Shown in pieces: positions 42,467 to 50,262 of a DNA stretch of 64,000 nucleotides (within the stretch, counting starts at the first letter, position 1; every line of letters begins with the position of its first letter). The notes beneath the pieces were generated by a model that was given only the letters and a program-made list of their open reading frames with translations, was not told the DNA's origin and searched no databases. The stretch is taken from the NCBI RefSeq assembly GCF_023145115.1, contig NZ_JAGLEJ010000006.1, positions 59,163 to 123,162 of the forward strand, written 5' to 3'. Source of the DNA: Algiphilus sp. GTDB taxonomy: Bacteria > Pseudomonadota > Gammaproteobacteria > Nevskiales > Nevskiaceae. The position numbers were made by a program, and so were the translations under genes.

Positions 42467-43888
42467 CTAGCGTGCCGCGGTCTCGGTCGACGTATCGGCG
42501 GAATCCCATCCACCGCCCAGCGCCTTGTAGAGCGCCACCAGGCTGGCGGCGGTCTCCAGCCGCGCCTGGACGAAGCGGTCCTCGGCCTCGAGCTGGGCGC
42601 GCTGGGCATCAAGCACGTCGAGGAAGTCGGAGGCGCCGCCGTCGTAGCGCAGCTCGGCGAAGCCGGCCGCGCGACGCGTCGCGTCGACCGTGCCGGCGAG
42701 CAGCTCCAGACGCTCGCGGTTGCGCCCGTAGGCGACCAGCGCGTTCTCGGTCTCCTCCAGCGCGCGCAGCACGGCCTGCTCGTAGCCGGCCAGCGCGCCG
42801 TCGGCGCGCGCCTCGGCCCGGTCGATGCGGGCGCGCACATGACCGAGATCGAGTCCTGCCCAGGAGAGGCTCGGGCCGAAGCCCCATGTCTCGCCGATGG
42901 CGCTGCCGGCGTCGTCGGCGTCCGCCACCGCGAAACCGATCTCGCCGGAGAAGCGCACCACCGGGAACAGCTCGGCGGTGGCGACACCGACCTGCGCGGT
43001 GAGGGCCGCCAGACGACGCTCGGCAGCGCGAACGTCGGGACGCCGGCGCAGCAGATCGGCCGGATCGCCGATGGCAGTCAGCCGCGGCAGCGCCGGCAGC
43101 GCGCGCGGCGGCGCCAGCCGATCGCGCAGCGCGGCCGGCGGCTCGCCGACCAGCACGGCGAGACGGTGCATGGCCGAGGCGACGGCGGTCTCGAACTGCG
43201 GGATGGTGGCGCGCGTGGTGAGCAGCTGCGAACGCGCGCGCAGCTGGTCGAACTCGGTGCCGCGCCCGGCCTCCAAACGCGCTTCGACGTAGTCGAGCGT
43301 GGCGCGCTGATTCTCCGCGTTGCGCGTCGCCACGGCCAGCCGCTGCTGGGTCGCGCGCAGCTCGAAGTAGGTGCGCGCGATCTCGGCCGCGACGCTAACC
43401 TGCACGTCGCGCAGCTCGGCCTCCAGGGCCTGTTCGCTGGCGCGGCTGGCCTCGATGCCCCGGCGCACGCGGCCGAAGAAGTCGAGCTCCCAGACCGCAT
43501 CGAAGGCGCCGCTGTAGAGCGCGCTCTCGCGCGTCTCGCGCGGCTGTCCGGGGCGCTGATCGGCGCTCTGCAGGGTCTCGCCATAACCCGCTTCTGCGGA
43601 GTAGACCGGCAGCGCGTCGTAGACCGACTCGCGGCGCAGCGCGCGCGCCTCGTTGAGGCGGGCGAGCGCGATGCGCAGCTCGTGGTTGCGGTCCCGGGCG
43701 CGCGTCACCAGTTCGGCGAGCAGCGCGTCGTCGAAGGCGGTCCAGAATCGGGGCCGCACCGGCTCGGCGCTGTAAGCCGCCGAGCCGGCATTGGCGAAGG
43801 CCGCCGGCTCGGGCGCCGGCGGCTGCCGATAGTCGGGGCCGACGGCGCAGCCGGCGAGCAGCGCCGCGGCCAGTAGGGTGGTTCGCAT
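42467..43888 (-). CDS. RND outer-membrane efflux lipoprotein (OprM/NodT type)
   Basis: A 473-residue TolC-family channel with lipobox (LLAAALLAGC) and the signature VGPDYRQPPAP. Two OEP repeats are visible, the first around RNHELRIALARLNEARALRR and the second around DLGHVRARIDRAEARADGAL and RYDGGASDFLDVLDAQRAQLEAE in parts. It would form the outer-membrane exit of the efflux pump encoded upstream. GGGAGA precedes the ATG at 43888. It follows the thioredoxin gene by 26 bp and is the last gene of the operon. Confidence 0.93.
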   Translation of the reverse strand: MRTTLLAAALLAGCAVGPDYRQPPAPEPAAFANAGSAAYSAEPVRPRFWTAFDDALLAELVTRARDRNHELRIALARLNEARALRRESVYDALPVYSAEAGYGETLQSADQRPGQPRETRESALYSGAFDAVWELDFFGRVRRGIEASRASEQALEAELRDVQVSVAAEIARTYFELRATQQRLAVATRNAENQRATLDYVEARLEAGRGTEFDQLRARSQLLTTRATIPQFETAVASAMHRLAVLVGEPPAALRDRLAPPRALPALPRLTAIGDPADLLRRRPDVRAAERRLAALTAQVGVATAELFPVVRFSGEIGFAVADADDAGSAIGETWGFGPSLSWAGLDLGHVRARIDRAEARADGALAGYEQAVLRALEETENALVAYGRNRERLELLAGTVDATRRAAGFAELRYDGGASDFLDVLDAQRAQLEAEDRFVQARLETAASLVALYKALGGGWDSADTSTETAAR

Positions 43889-43914
43889 GACAGTCTCCCG
43901 CCGCCGGCGGCGCA

Positions 43915-44253
43915 TCACGCCGCCAGCTTGGCGTCGAGGAAGGCCGACAGCATCGCCTTCGGCGCGTTGCCGACGTGGGTTGCAGCCAGCTCGCCATCCC
44001 GGAACAGCATCAGCGTGGGGATGCTGCGGATGCCGAGCGCGGCCGGCGTCTGCGGATTGGCGTCCACGTCGAGCTTGACCACCTTGACGCGCCCGGCGTT
44101 GTCGGCGGCCAGCTGTTCCAGGATCGGCGCCATGCTGTGGCACGGACCGCACCAGTCGGCCCAGAAATCGACCAGCACGGGCTGGGTGCGGCTGGCCTCG
44201 CGGACATCCTGCGCGAAACCGGCGTCGGTGATAGCGGTAGTGTGCTCGCTCAT
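43915..44253 (-). CDS. Thioredoxin-like protein inside the RND operon
   Basis: A 112-residue thioredoxin with the active site WCGPCH (C35, C38) after VLVDFWAD, and the cis-Pro loop RSIPTLMLFRDGE. The residue after the second Cys is His instead of the usual Lys or Arg. No signal peptide, so it is cytosolic. AAGGAG precedes the ATG. It lies 43 bp downstream of the pump gene and 26 bp upstream of the channel gene, so it is almost certainly co-expressed with them. Confidence 0.93.
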   Translation of the reverse strand: MSEHTTAITDAGFAQDVREASRTQPVLVDFWADWCGPCHSMAPILEQLAADNAGRVKVVKLDVDANPQTPAALGIRSIPTLMLFRDGELAATHVGNAPKAMLSAFLDAKLAA

Positions 44254-44296
44254 CGTGGTGCTCCTTGATCGATGGCTGTGGAGGAAGTGCCCGGCA

Positions 44297-47200
44297 TCAA
44301 TGCGTGCCGAGCGGTGCGCCTTCGCCTCCGGTGTCCCGGGGCGCCGGCCGGCGCGCGGTCAGCGCACCGACGACGACGTAGAACAGCGGCGTGAAGAAGA
44401 GACCGAAGAAGGTCACGCCGATCATTCCGGCGAAGACCGCAGTGCCCATGGCGTGGGCGATCTCGGCGCCGGCACCGCTGGCGACGGCCAGTGGCAGCAC
44501 GCCGAGAATGAAGGCAACCGAGGTCATGACGATGGGCCGCAGGCGCAGCCGGCAGGCCTCCAGCGCGGCGCGGACGCGACTCGCGCCGCGCGCCTCGGCA
44601 TCGCGCGCGAACTCGACGATGAGGATGGCGTTCTTCGACGCCAGCCCGACCAGGACGAAGAGCCCGATCTGCGTGAAGATGTTGATGTCGAGTCCACGCA
44701 TCAGGATGCCGGCCACGGCCGACAACAGGCACATCGGCACGATGAGGATGACCACCAGCGGCAGCGACAGGCTCTCGTACTGCGCGGCCAGCACCAGGAA
44801 GACGAAGAGCACGCACAGCGAGAAGATGAGATTGAGCGCGCCGCTGGCCTCGACCTGCTGATAGGTCAGCTCGGTCCAGCTGAAGGTCATGCCGGCGGGC
44901 AGCACATCCTCGGCTACCGACTCCATCACCGCCACCGCCTCGCCGGAGCTGACCCCCGGCGCACCGGCGCCGTTGACATCGGCGGAGGGGTAGCCGTTGT
45001 AGCGCTGCACGGTGGTCGGCCCGTAGGTTTCCTCCAGCTGCAGCACGCTGCCCAGCGGCACCATGTCGCCGTCGCTGTTGCGCGTTTCCAGCAGCAGCAC
45101 GTCCCGCGGCTGATCGCGGTAGGGCGCATCCGCCTGCATGATCACCCGGAAGGTACGGCCGAACTGGTTGAAGTCGTTGATGTAGTACGAGCCCAGATAG
45201 GCCTGCATGGTCTGGAAGACATTCTCCAGCGGGACGCCCAGCCGCTTTGCCTGGGCGCGGTCGACGTCCGCGTACAGCTGCGGCGCATTGATCTCGTAGT
45301 TGGTGAAGACGTTGGCCAGCTCGGGCCGCGTGCGCGCCTCGGCGATGAGCGCCTGCGTGGCCTCGTAGAGAGCGGTCGGGCCACTGTCCGAACGATCCTC
45401 GATCTGCAGCTTGAAGCCCCCCGCGGGGCCGAAGCCGCGTACCGGCGGCGGCGGCACCGTCAGCACGAAGGCGTCGCGGATGGCGCCGAACTTGCGGTTG
45501 AGCCGCTCGGCAATGGCCGGTCCGGAATCCTCCGGACCGCGCTCGTCGAAGGGTTTCAGCGGGAAGAACACGATGGCCGCGTTGGAACTGCGCGTGAAGC
45601 CGTTGACCGACAGCCCGGGGAACTGCACGGCATGCGCCACGGCCGGCTCGGTGCGTCCGATGTCCGCGACCTCGCGCACCACCGCCTCGGTCCGCTCGAT
45701 GGAGGCCGAGGGCGGCAGCTGGAGGATGGTGATCAGATAGCCCTTGTCCTGCGTGGGCACGAGGCTGGTGGGCGCGTTGACGAAGCTCACTCCGGCCAGC
45801 ACCGCCAGCCCGCCGTAGACCACCATGCCGATGCCGCTCATGCGCAGGAGGCGGCGCATGCCGGTCTGATAGCCGCGGGCGGATGCCAGGAATCCGCGAT
45901 TGAAGGGTCGGAACAGCCAGCCCAGGGCACCGTCGATGCCGCGCTGCACGCGGTCCGGCGGCGCACCGTGCGGCGGCAGCAGCAGAGCCGCCAGCGCCGG
46001 CGACAGGGTCAGCGAGTTGAAGGCCGAGATCACCGCGGAGAACGCGATGGTGAGCGCGAACTGGCGATAGAACTGGCCGTCGAAGCCACCCACCAGCGCC
46101 GGCGGCACGAAGACCGCGACCAGCACCAGCGAAATGGCGATGATGGCGCTGCCCACCTCGTCCATCGAGCGGTGCGCGGCCACGCGCGGCGTGCGTCCTT
46201 CCTCGATGCCGCGCTCGATGTTCTCGACCACGACGATGGCATCGTCGACCACGATGCCCACCGCCAGCACCAGCCCGAACAAGGTCAGCGTGTTGAGCGA
46301 AAAGCCGAACAGCTGCAGCGCGCCCAGCGTCCCGACGATCGACACCGGCACCGCGATGATCGGAATCAGGGCCGCGCGCCAGCGCTGCAGGAAGAGCAGT
46401 ACCACCAGCACCACCAGTGCGGTCGCTTCGAGCAGCGTGTGCGTGACCGCGGTGATCGATTCGCGCACGAACACCGTGGGGTCGTAGACGATGGAGTACG
46501 CGACCCCGTCCGGGAAGCGCGTCTCCAGCTCGGCCATCTTGGCGCGCACCGCATCGGCCAGCTCGAGCGCGTTGGCGCCCGGCTGCAGGAACACCGGCAT
46601 GGCCACCGCGGCGCGGTTGTCGAGCAGGCTCTGCAGCGAATAGTCGCCGGCGCCGAGCTCGATGCGGGCCACGTCGGCCAGCCGCGTCAACTCGCCGGCC
46701 GGCCCGGTCTTGACGATGATGTCGGCGAACTCCTGCTCGCTGCCCAGCCGGCCGCGCGCGTTGATGGCGAGCTGGAAGTCGGCGCCATCGTTCACCGGTG
46801 CAGCACCCACCGAGCCGGCGGCGACCTGCAGGTTCTGCTCGCGCACCGCAGCGATGACGTCGCCGGCGGTCAGATCGCGCGCCGCCAGCTTCTGCGGATC
46901 CAGCCACACGCGCATGGCGTAGTCGCCGGCGCCGAAGAGGCGCACGTCACCGGCCCCGGGCAGACGCGCCAGCTCGTCGCGCACCTGGATGAGCGCGTAG
47001 TTGCGGAGGTAGAGCCCGTCGTAGCGCTGGTCGGGCGAGGACAGGTGCACGACCATGGTGAGGTCGGGCGAACTCTTGCGCGTGGTCACGCCCAGCGCGC
47101 GGACTTCCTGCGGCAGGCGCGGAAGCGCCTGCGCGACGCGGTTCTGCACCTGCACCTGGGCGCGGTCGATGTCGGCGCCGAGCGCGAAGACCACGGTGAG

Positions 47201-47473
47201 CTGCAGGGTGCCGTCCTGCTGCGCCTGCGATGACATGTAGATCATGTCCTCGACGCCGACGATCTCCTGTTCCAGCGGTGCCGCCACCGTTTCCGAGACG
47301 ACCTGCGGATTGGCGCCCGGGTACTGCGCCGACACCACGATGGTGGGCGGGCTCACCTCCGGATACTCGGCAATGGGCAGCACGAAGGCCGCCAGGGCGC
47401 CACCGACGAAGATCAGGAAGGAAAGCACGCCGGCGAAGATCGGTCGCTCGATGAAGAAGTGCGTGAAACGCAT
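44297..47473 (-). CDS. RND efflux transporter (AcrB/MexF type)
   Basis: A 1,058-residue inner-membrane drug/proton antiporter of the HAE1 family. The start FFIERPIFAGVLSFLIFVGG, the AEYPEVSPPTIVVSAQYPGA porter segment, VVDDAIVVVENIERG in TM4 (proton-relay DD), and the C-terminal GLASKNAILIVEFARD and RLRPIVMTSVAFILGVLPLA are all diagnostic. Length is normal. It starts 11 bp after the adaptor gene. Expression is probably controlled by the divergent TetR. Confidence 0.97.
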   Translation of the reverse strand: MRFTHFFIERPIFAGVLSFLIFVGGALAAFVLPIAEYPEVSPPTIVVSAQYPGANPQVVSETVAAPLEQEIVGVEDMIYMSSQAQQDGTLQLTVVFALGADIDRAQVQVQNRVAQALPRLPQEVRALGVTTRKSSPDLTMVVHLSSPDQRYDGLYLRNYALIQVRDELARLPGAGDVRLFGAGDYAMRVWLDPQKLAARDLTAGDVIAAVREQNLQVAAGSVGAAPVNDGADFQLAINARGRLGSEQEFADIIVKTGPAGELTRLADVARIELGAGDYSLQSLLDNRAAVAMPVFLQPGANALELADAVRAKMAELETRFPDGVAYSIVYDPTVFVRESITAVTHTLLEATALVVLVVLLFLQRWRAALIPIIAVPVSIVGTLGALQLFGFSLNTLTLFGLVLAVGIVVDDAIVVVENIERGIEEGRTPRVAAHRSMDEVGSAIIAISLVLVAVFVPPALVGGFDGQFYRQFALTIAFSAVISAFNSLTLSPALAALLLPPHGAPPDRVQRGIDGALGWLFRPFNRGFLASARGYQTGMRRLLRMSGIGMVVYGGLAVLAGVSFVNAPTSLVPTQDKGYLITILQLPPSASIERTEAVVREVADIGRTEPAVAHAVQFPGLSVNGFTRSSNAAIVFFPLKPFDERGPEDSGPAIAERLNRKFGAIRDAFVLTVPPPPVRGFGPAGGFKLQIEDRSDSGPTALYEATQALIAEARTRPELANVFTNYEINAPQLYADVDRAQAKRLGVPLENVFQTMQAYLGSYYINDFNQFGRTFRVIMQADAPYRDQPRDVLLLETRNSDGDMVPLGSVLQLEETYGPTTVQRYNGYPSADVNGAGAPGVSSGEAVAVMESVAEDVLPAGMTFSWTELTYQQVEASGALNLIFSLCVLFVFLVLAAQYESLSLPLVVILIVPMCLLSAVAGILMRGLDINIFTQIGLFVLVGLASKNAILIVEFARDAEARGASRVRAALEACRLRLRPIVMTSVAFILGVLPLAVASGAGAEIAHAMGTAVFAGMIGVTFFGLFFTPLFYVVVGALTARRPAPRDTGGEGAPLGTH

Positions 47474-47483
47474 GGCGACCGTC

Positions 47484-48740
47484 CTAGTTGTACTGCGGCG
47501 CGCCGGCGGATGCGTCGGCGCGCACCTGCGGTGCCGGCTGCGGCGTCACCACAGCGCCGGGCTGCACGCGCGCCAGTCCGGCGGTGACGACGCGCTCACC
47601 GGGCTGCAGGCCCGACTTGACGACGCGCAGACCGTCGACCAGCTCGCCGAGTTCGACGCGTCGGTACTGCACCGTGTCCCGGTCGTCGACGACGTAGACG
47701 TACTTGCGGTCCTGATCGGTGCCGATGGCGCGCGGCGCGACCAGCGTCGATGCCTCGGGCGCACCGCCCCGGACCTGGACGCGGGCGAAAAGGCCGGGCA
47801 CGAAGCGGCCATCGGGGTTGTCGAGCACGGCGCGCGCCCGGATCGTCCCGGTGGCGGGGTCGAGGGCGTTGTCGATGAAGTCCAATCGGCCGCGATGCGG
47901 AAACGTCTGCTCATCGGCCAACCCGACACGCACCAAGCGGCCATCACCGCCACCGCTGGCCGCATAGCGCAGGTAGGTCTGCTCGTTGCCCTCGAACACG
48001 ACGTGGATCGGATCCACCGACACCACGGTGGTCAGCAGGCTCTGGCCGGCCGTCACGTAGTTGCCCGCCGTGATCTCGGCGCGCGAGACCCGCCCGGCGA
48101 TGGGCGCGACCACACGCGTGAAATCGACATCCAGCGCGGCCGACTCGACCGCGGCACGTGCAGCCTCGAGGTTGGCCGCCGCCTGGCTGCGATTGCTGAC
48201 CAGCTGGTCGTGCTCCTCCTGCGATATGGCGCTGGAGCGCAGCAGCTGTCGGGCCCGCTCGAGCTCGCGACCGGCCAGGTCGTACTGTGCCTCGGCACGC
48301 TCCAGCTCGGCGCGGGCACGGTTGAGCCGGGCCTGGTAGGGACGCGCATCGATCCGGAACAGCACCTGCTCCTTCTCGACCAGCGCGCCTTCCTCGAAGC
48401 TGATTCGCTCGACGTACCCGCTCACCCGCGGCCGCAGCGCGACCCGCTCGACCGCCTCGAAGCGGCCGGTGAAGCTGTCCCAGTCGATGACCTCGCGGCG
48501 CGTGACCTCGGCGACCTCCACGACCTGCGGAGGCGGCGCGTCGGCACCCTGCGAGTAGGCACTGTCGCATCCGCCCAGCAGCGCGAAACCGGCGAAGGCG
48601 GTGAGCGCCAGGAAGGCCTGCACGGCGGTCGCACGCAGCCCCGGAATGCTCGTGGCGTCGGGAACGGCCTGCGATACTTGGCTGTGGAAACTGTTCGAGA
48701 GTCCGTATGCCGGATCGTCGCGTGTTGGCATGCTGCTCAT
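47484..48740 (-). CDS. RND periplasmic adaptor (MexE/AcrA type)
   Basis: A 418-residue membrane-fusion protein with a hydrophobic leader ending at a lipobox-like LLGGC. Order: leader; VIDWDSFTGRFEAVERVALRPRVSGYVERI-type barrel-sandwich start; long coiled coil (~RARAELERAEAQYDLAGREL); second lipoyl half FTRVVAPIAGRVSRAEITAG; beta-barrel and membrane-proximal domains to QYN. The ATG at 48740 has AGGGAG at 7 nt; two later and one earlier start are possible. First gene of the operon, 100 bp from the twin TetR operators. Confidence 0.94.
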   Translation of the reverse strand: MSSMPTRDDPAYGLSNSFHSQVSQAVPDATSIPGLRATAVQAFLALTAFAGFALLGGCDSAYSQGADAPPPQVVEVAEVTRREVIDWDSFTGRFEAVERVALRPRVSGYVERISFEEGALVEKEQVLFRIDARPYQARLNRARAELERAEAQYDLAGRELERARQLLRSSAISQEEHDQLVSNRSQAAANLEAARAAVESAALDVDFTRVVAPIAGRVSRAEITAGNYVTAGQSLLTTVVSVDPIHVVFEGNEQTYLRYAASGGGDGRLVRVGLADEQTFPHRGRLDFIDNALDPATGTIRARAVLDNPDGRFVPGLFARVQVRGGAPEASTLVAPRAIGTDQDRKYVYVVDDRDTVQYRRVELGELVDGLRVVKSGLQPGERVVTAGLARVQPGAVVTPQPAPQVRADASAGAPQYN

Positions 48741-48859
48741 TTCGTAACTCCCTGAGGGCGATTCGCCGCGCCGGAGACCGGACGCGGCAGGTCGGGGCGG
48801 TGCGGAATGCGGCACCGAACCTTGCGGGTGACGGGCGGTCAAAAGTCTGTAACAATGAG

Positions 48860-48900
48860 TGACCGGTCAGTCACGTTTGGGGTACGTTAATGACCGGTCA
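48860..48900. promoter_or_regulatory. Twin TetR operators of the efflux operon
   Basis: TGACCGGTCA, a perfect 10-bp palindrome, occurs at 48860-48869 and 48891-48900. Their centres are 31 bp apart, close to three helical turns, between the divergent adaptor and TetR genes. Flanking bases extend the first to GTGACCGGTCAGTCAC, like many TetR sites. Confidence 0.75.
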
Positions 48901-48927
48901 CACCCTTTGTCAAGAGGTAGAGGAGCC

Positions 48928-49557
48928 ATGAGCGAGAGGAAGACAGCAGCAAGCGCTACGGAGGTGGCGAACAACCCCGGGCAGAAGCCGCGCGTGCGCG
49001 AACGGATCTTCGAAGCCGCGAGCGATCTGTTCTACCGACAGGGCATCCGCGCCGTCGGCATCGACGCGATCACCAGCGGGGCCGACACCAACAAGATGAG
49101 CTTCTATCGCAACTTCTCGTCGAAGGACGAGCTGGTGGCGGAGTATCTGCGGGCCCACGTGCGCGAGTACTGGGACTGGTGGGACGGCATCTGCGCGCAG
49201 CATCCGGAGGATCCGCGCCAGCAGGTCATCGACCTTTTCACCGCCTTCCGGGACGAGAAGTGCGCCGACGAGGATCGCGGCTGCGCGCTGGGCAACGCGG
49301 CCGTGGAGATATGCGATGACAGCCACCCCGGCCGCAGCGTGATCACCGAGTACAAGCACGAGAAGCGCGAGCGCTGGCGCGCGCTGGCGCGCGACATGGG
49401 GGCGCCCGACCCCGATGCGCTCGGCGATGCCCTGCTGATGCTGCAGGAGGGCGGCCACCAGACCCGCCTGACCTTCTGTGGTGTCGAGGGACCGCTTTCG
49501 AACATCGTCGATGCCGCTGCCATGCTCGTCCGGTGCGGGATGGATCCGGCGCGATGA
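48928..49557 (+). CDS. TetR-family regulator of the efflux operon
   Basis: A 209-residue repressor. The N-terminal helix-turn-helix (RERIFEAASDLFYRQGIRAV, then ITSGADTNKMSFYRNFSSKDELVAEYL) is clear, followed by an all-helical ligand domain. AGGAG lies just before the ATG at 48928. Twin palindromes immediately upstream are the likely operators for itself and the RND operon. Its stop overlaps the NTF2-like gene (ATGA). Confidence 0.93.
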   Translation: MSERKTAASATEVANNPGQKPRVRERIFEAASDLFYRQGIRAVGIDAITSGADTNKMSFYRNFSSKDELVAEYLRAHVREYWDWWDGICAQHPEDPRQQVIDLFTAFRDEKCADEDRGCALGNAAVEICDDSHPGRSVITEYKHEKRERWRALARDMGAPDPDALGDALLMLQEGGHQTRLTFCGVEGPLSNIVDAAAMLVRCGMDPAR

Positions 49558-49937
49558 CGCGTTCGGCCGGCACCGCCTCCTCACCGGCCGCAGTGGTCCG
49601 GGAATGGGTCGCCGCCTTCAACCGCGCCGATGTCGACGCGCTGGCCGGATGCTATGCCGAGGATGCCGTCAACCATCAGGTCGCCAACGCACCCGTCCAC
49701 GGCCGCGAAGCGATTCGCGCCATGTTCGCGCGCGAAATGGCCGGTGCTGAGATGACCTGCATCGTCGAGAACCTCTTCGAGGACGGCGAGTGGGCCATCC
49801 TCGAGTGGCGCGACCCGCTCGGTCTCCGCGGCTGCGGCTTCTTCCACGTCGTGGACGGCCGCATCCGCTTCCAGCGGGGCTACTGGGACCGGCTCAGCTT
49901 CCTGCGCCAGCACGGGCTGCCGCTGCCGACGTCATGA
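49554..49937 (+). CDS. NTF2-like (SnoaL-type) protein
   Basis: A 127-residue cone-shaped NTF2 fold protein: VREWVAAFNRADVDALAGCY, AEDAVNHQVANAPVHGREAI, FARE, then beta strands with EWRDPLGLRGCGFFHVVDGRI. Such proteins bind or transform small hydrophobic molecules. The 4-bp overlap with tetR suggests a role linked to the efflux regulator, perhaps handling an effector, but this is inference. Confidence 0.85.
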   Translation: MTRSAGTASSPAAVVREWVAAFNRADVDALAGCYAEDAVNHQVANAPVHGREAIRAMFAREMAGAEMTCIVENLFEDGEWAILEWRDPLGLRGCGFFHVVDGRIRFQRGYWDRLSFLRQHGLPLPTS

Positions 49938-50036
49938 ACGGCAAAACCGCCGTACGGACGACCCGATTGACATGCATCAATGCATCGCCGCCCCCGCACC
50001 GGCAGATTGACCGGAACCACCACCGGGAGCAGCACC

Positions 50037-50222
50037 ATGAGCACGCAGACGGGCACCCTCGGTCAGCAGTCCCCGGCCCCGTCGACGCCGGGCGCCGCGG
50101 AAACGGATCGGACCGCGACCGAGCGGAAAGCGAAGCAGGCGGCACCTCCCGAGCACGATGTCGTGGACGAGGCCGGGGAGGAATCCTTTCCGGCCAGCGA
50201 CGCGCCCTGCTGGACACCCTGA
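50037..50222 (+). CDS. Small protein with ESFPASD motif
   Basis: A 61-residue, probably unstructured hydrophilic protein. Its C-terminal DVVDEAGEESFPASDAPCWTP matches a short motif (DEA-x-EESFPASDPP-x-W) seen at the end of many small bacterial proteins of unknown role. The ATG at 50037 is preceded by GGGAG with an 8-nt gap. It ends 40 bp before the acetyltransferase gene and may be co-transcribed. Confidence 0.7.
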   Translation: MSTQTGTLGQQSPAPSTPGAAETDRTATERKAKQAAPPEHDVVDEAGEESFPASDAPCWTP

Positions 50223-50262
50223 CACGCCGCGCGGAGCGCTGCCTCCGCTTCCCGCGCCGCCC

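Noticed and set aside
43928..47233. Very long open frame antisense to the RND pump
   Set aside because: It mirrors the pump gene, is rich in Arg/His/Gln as expected of an antisense GC-rich frame, and shows no motif.
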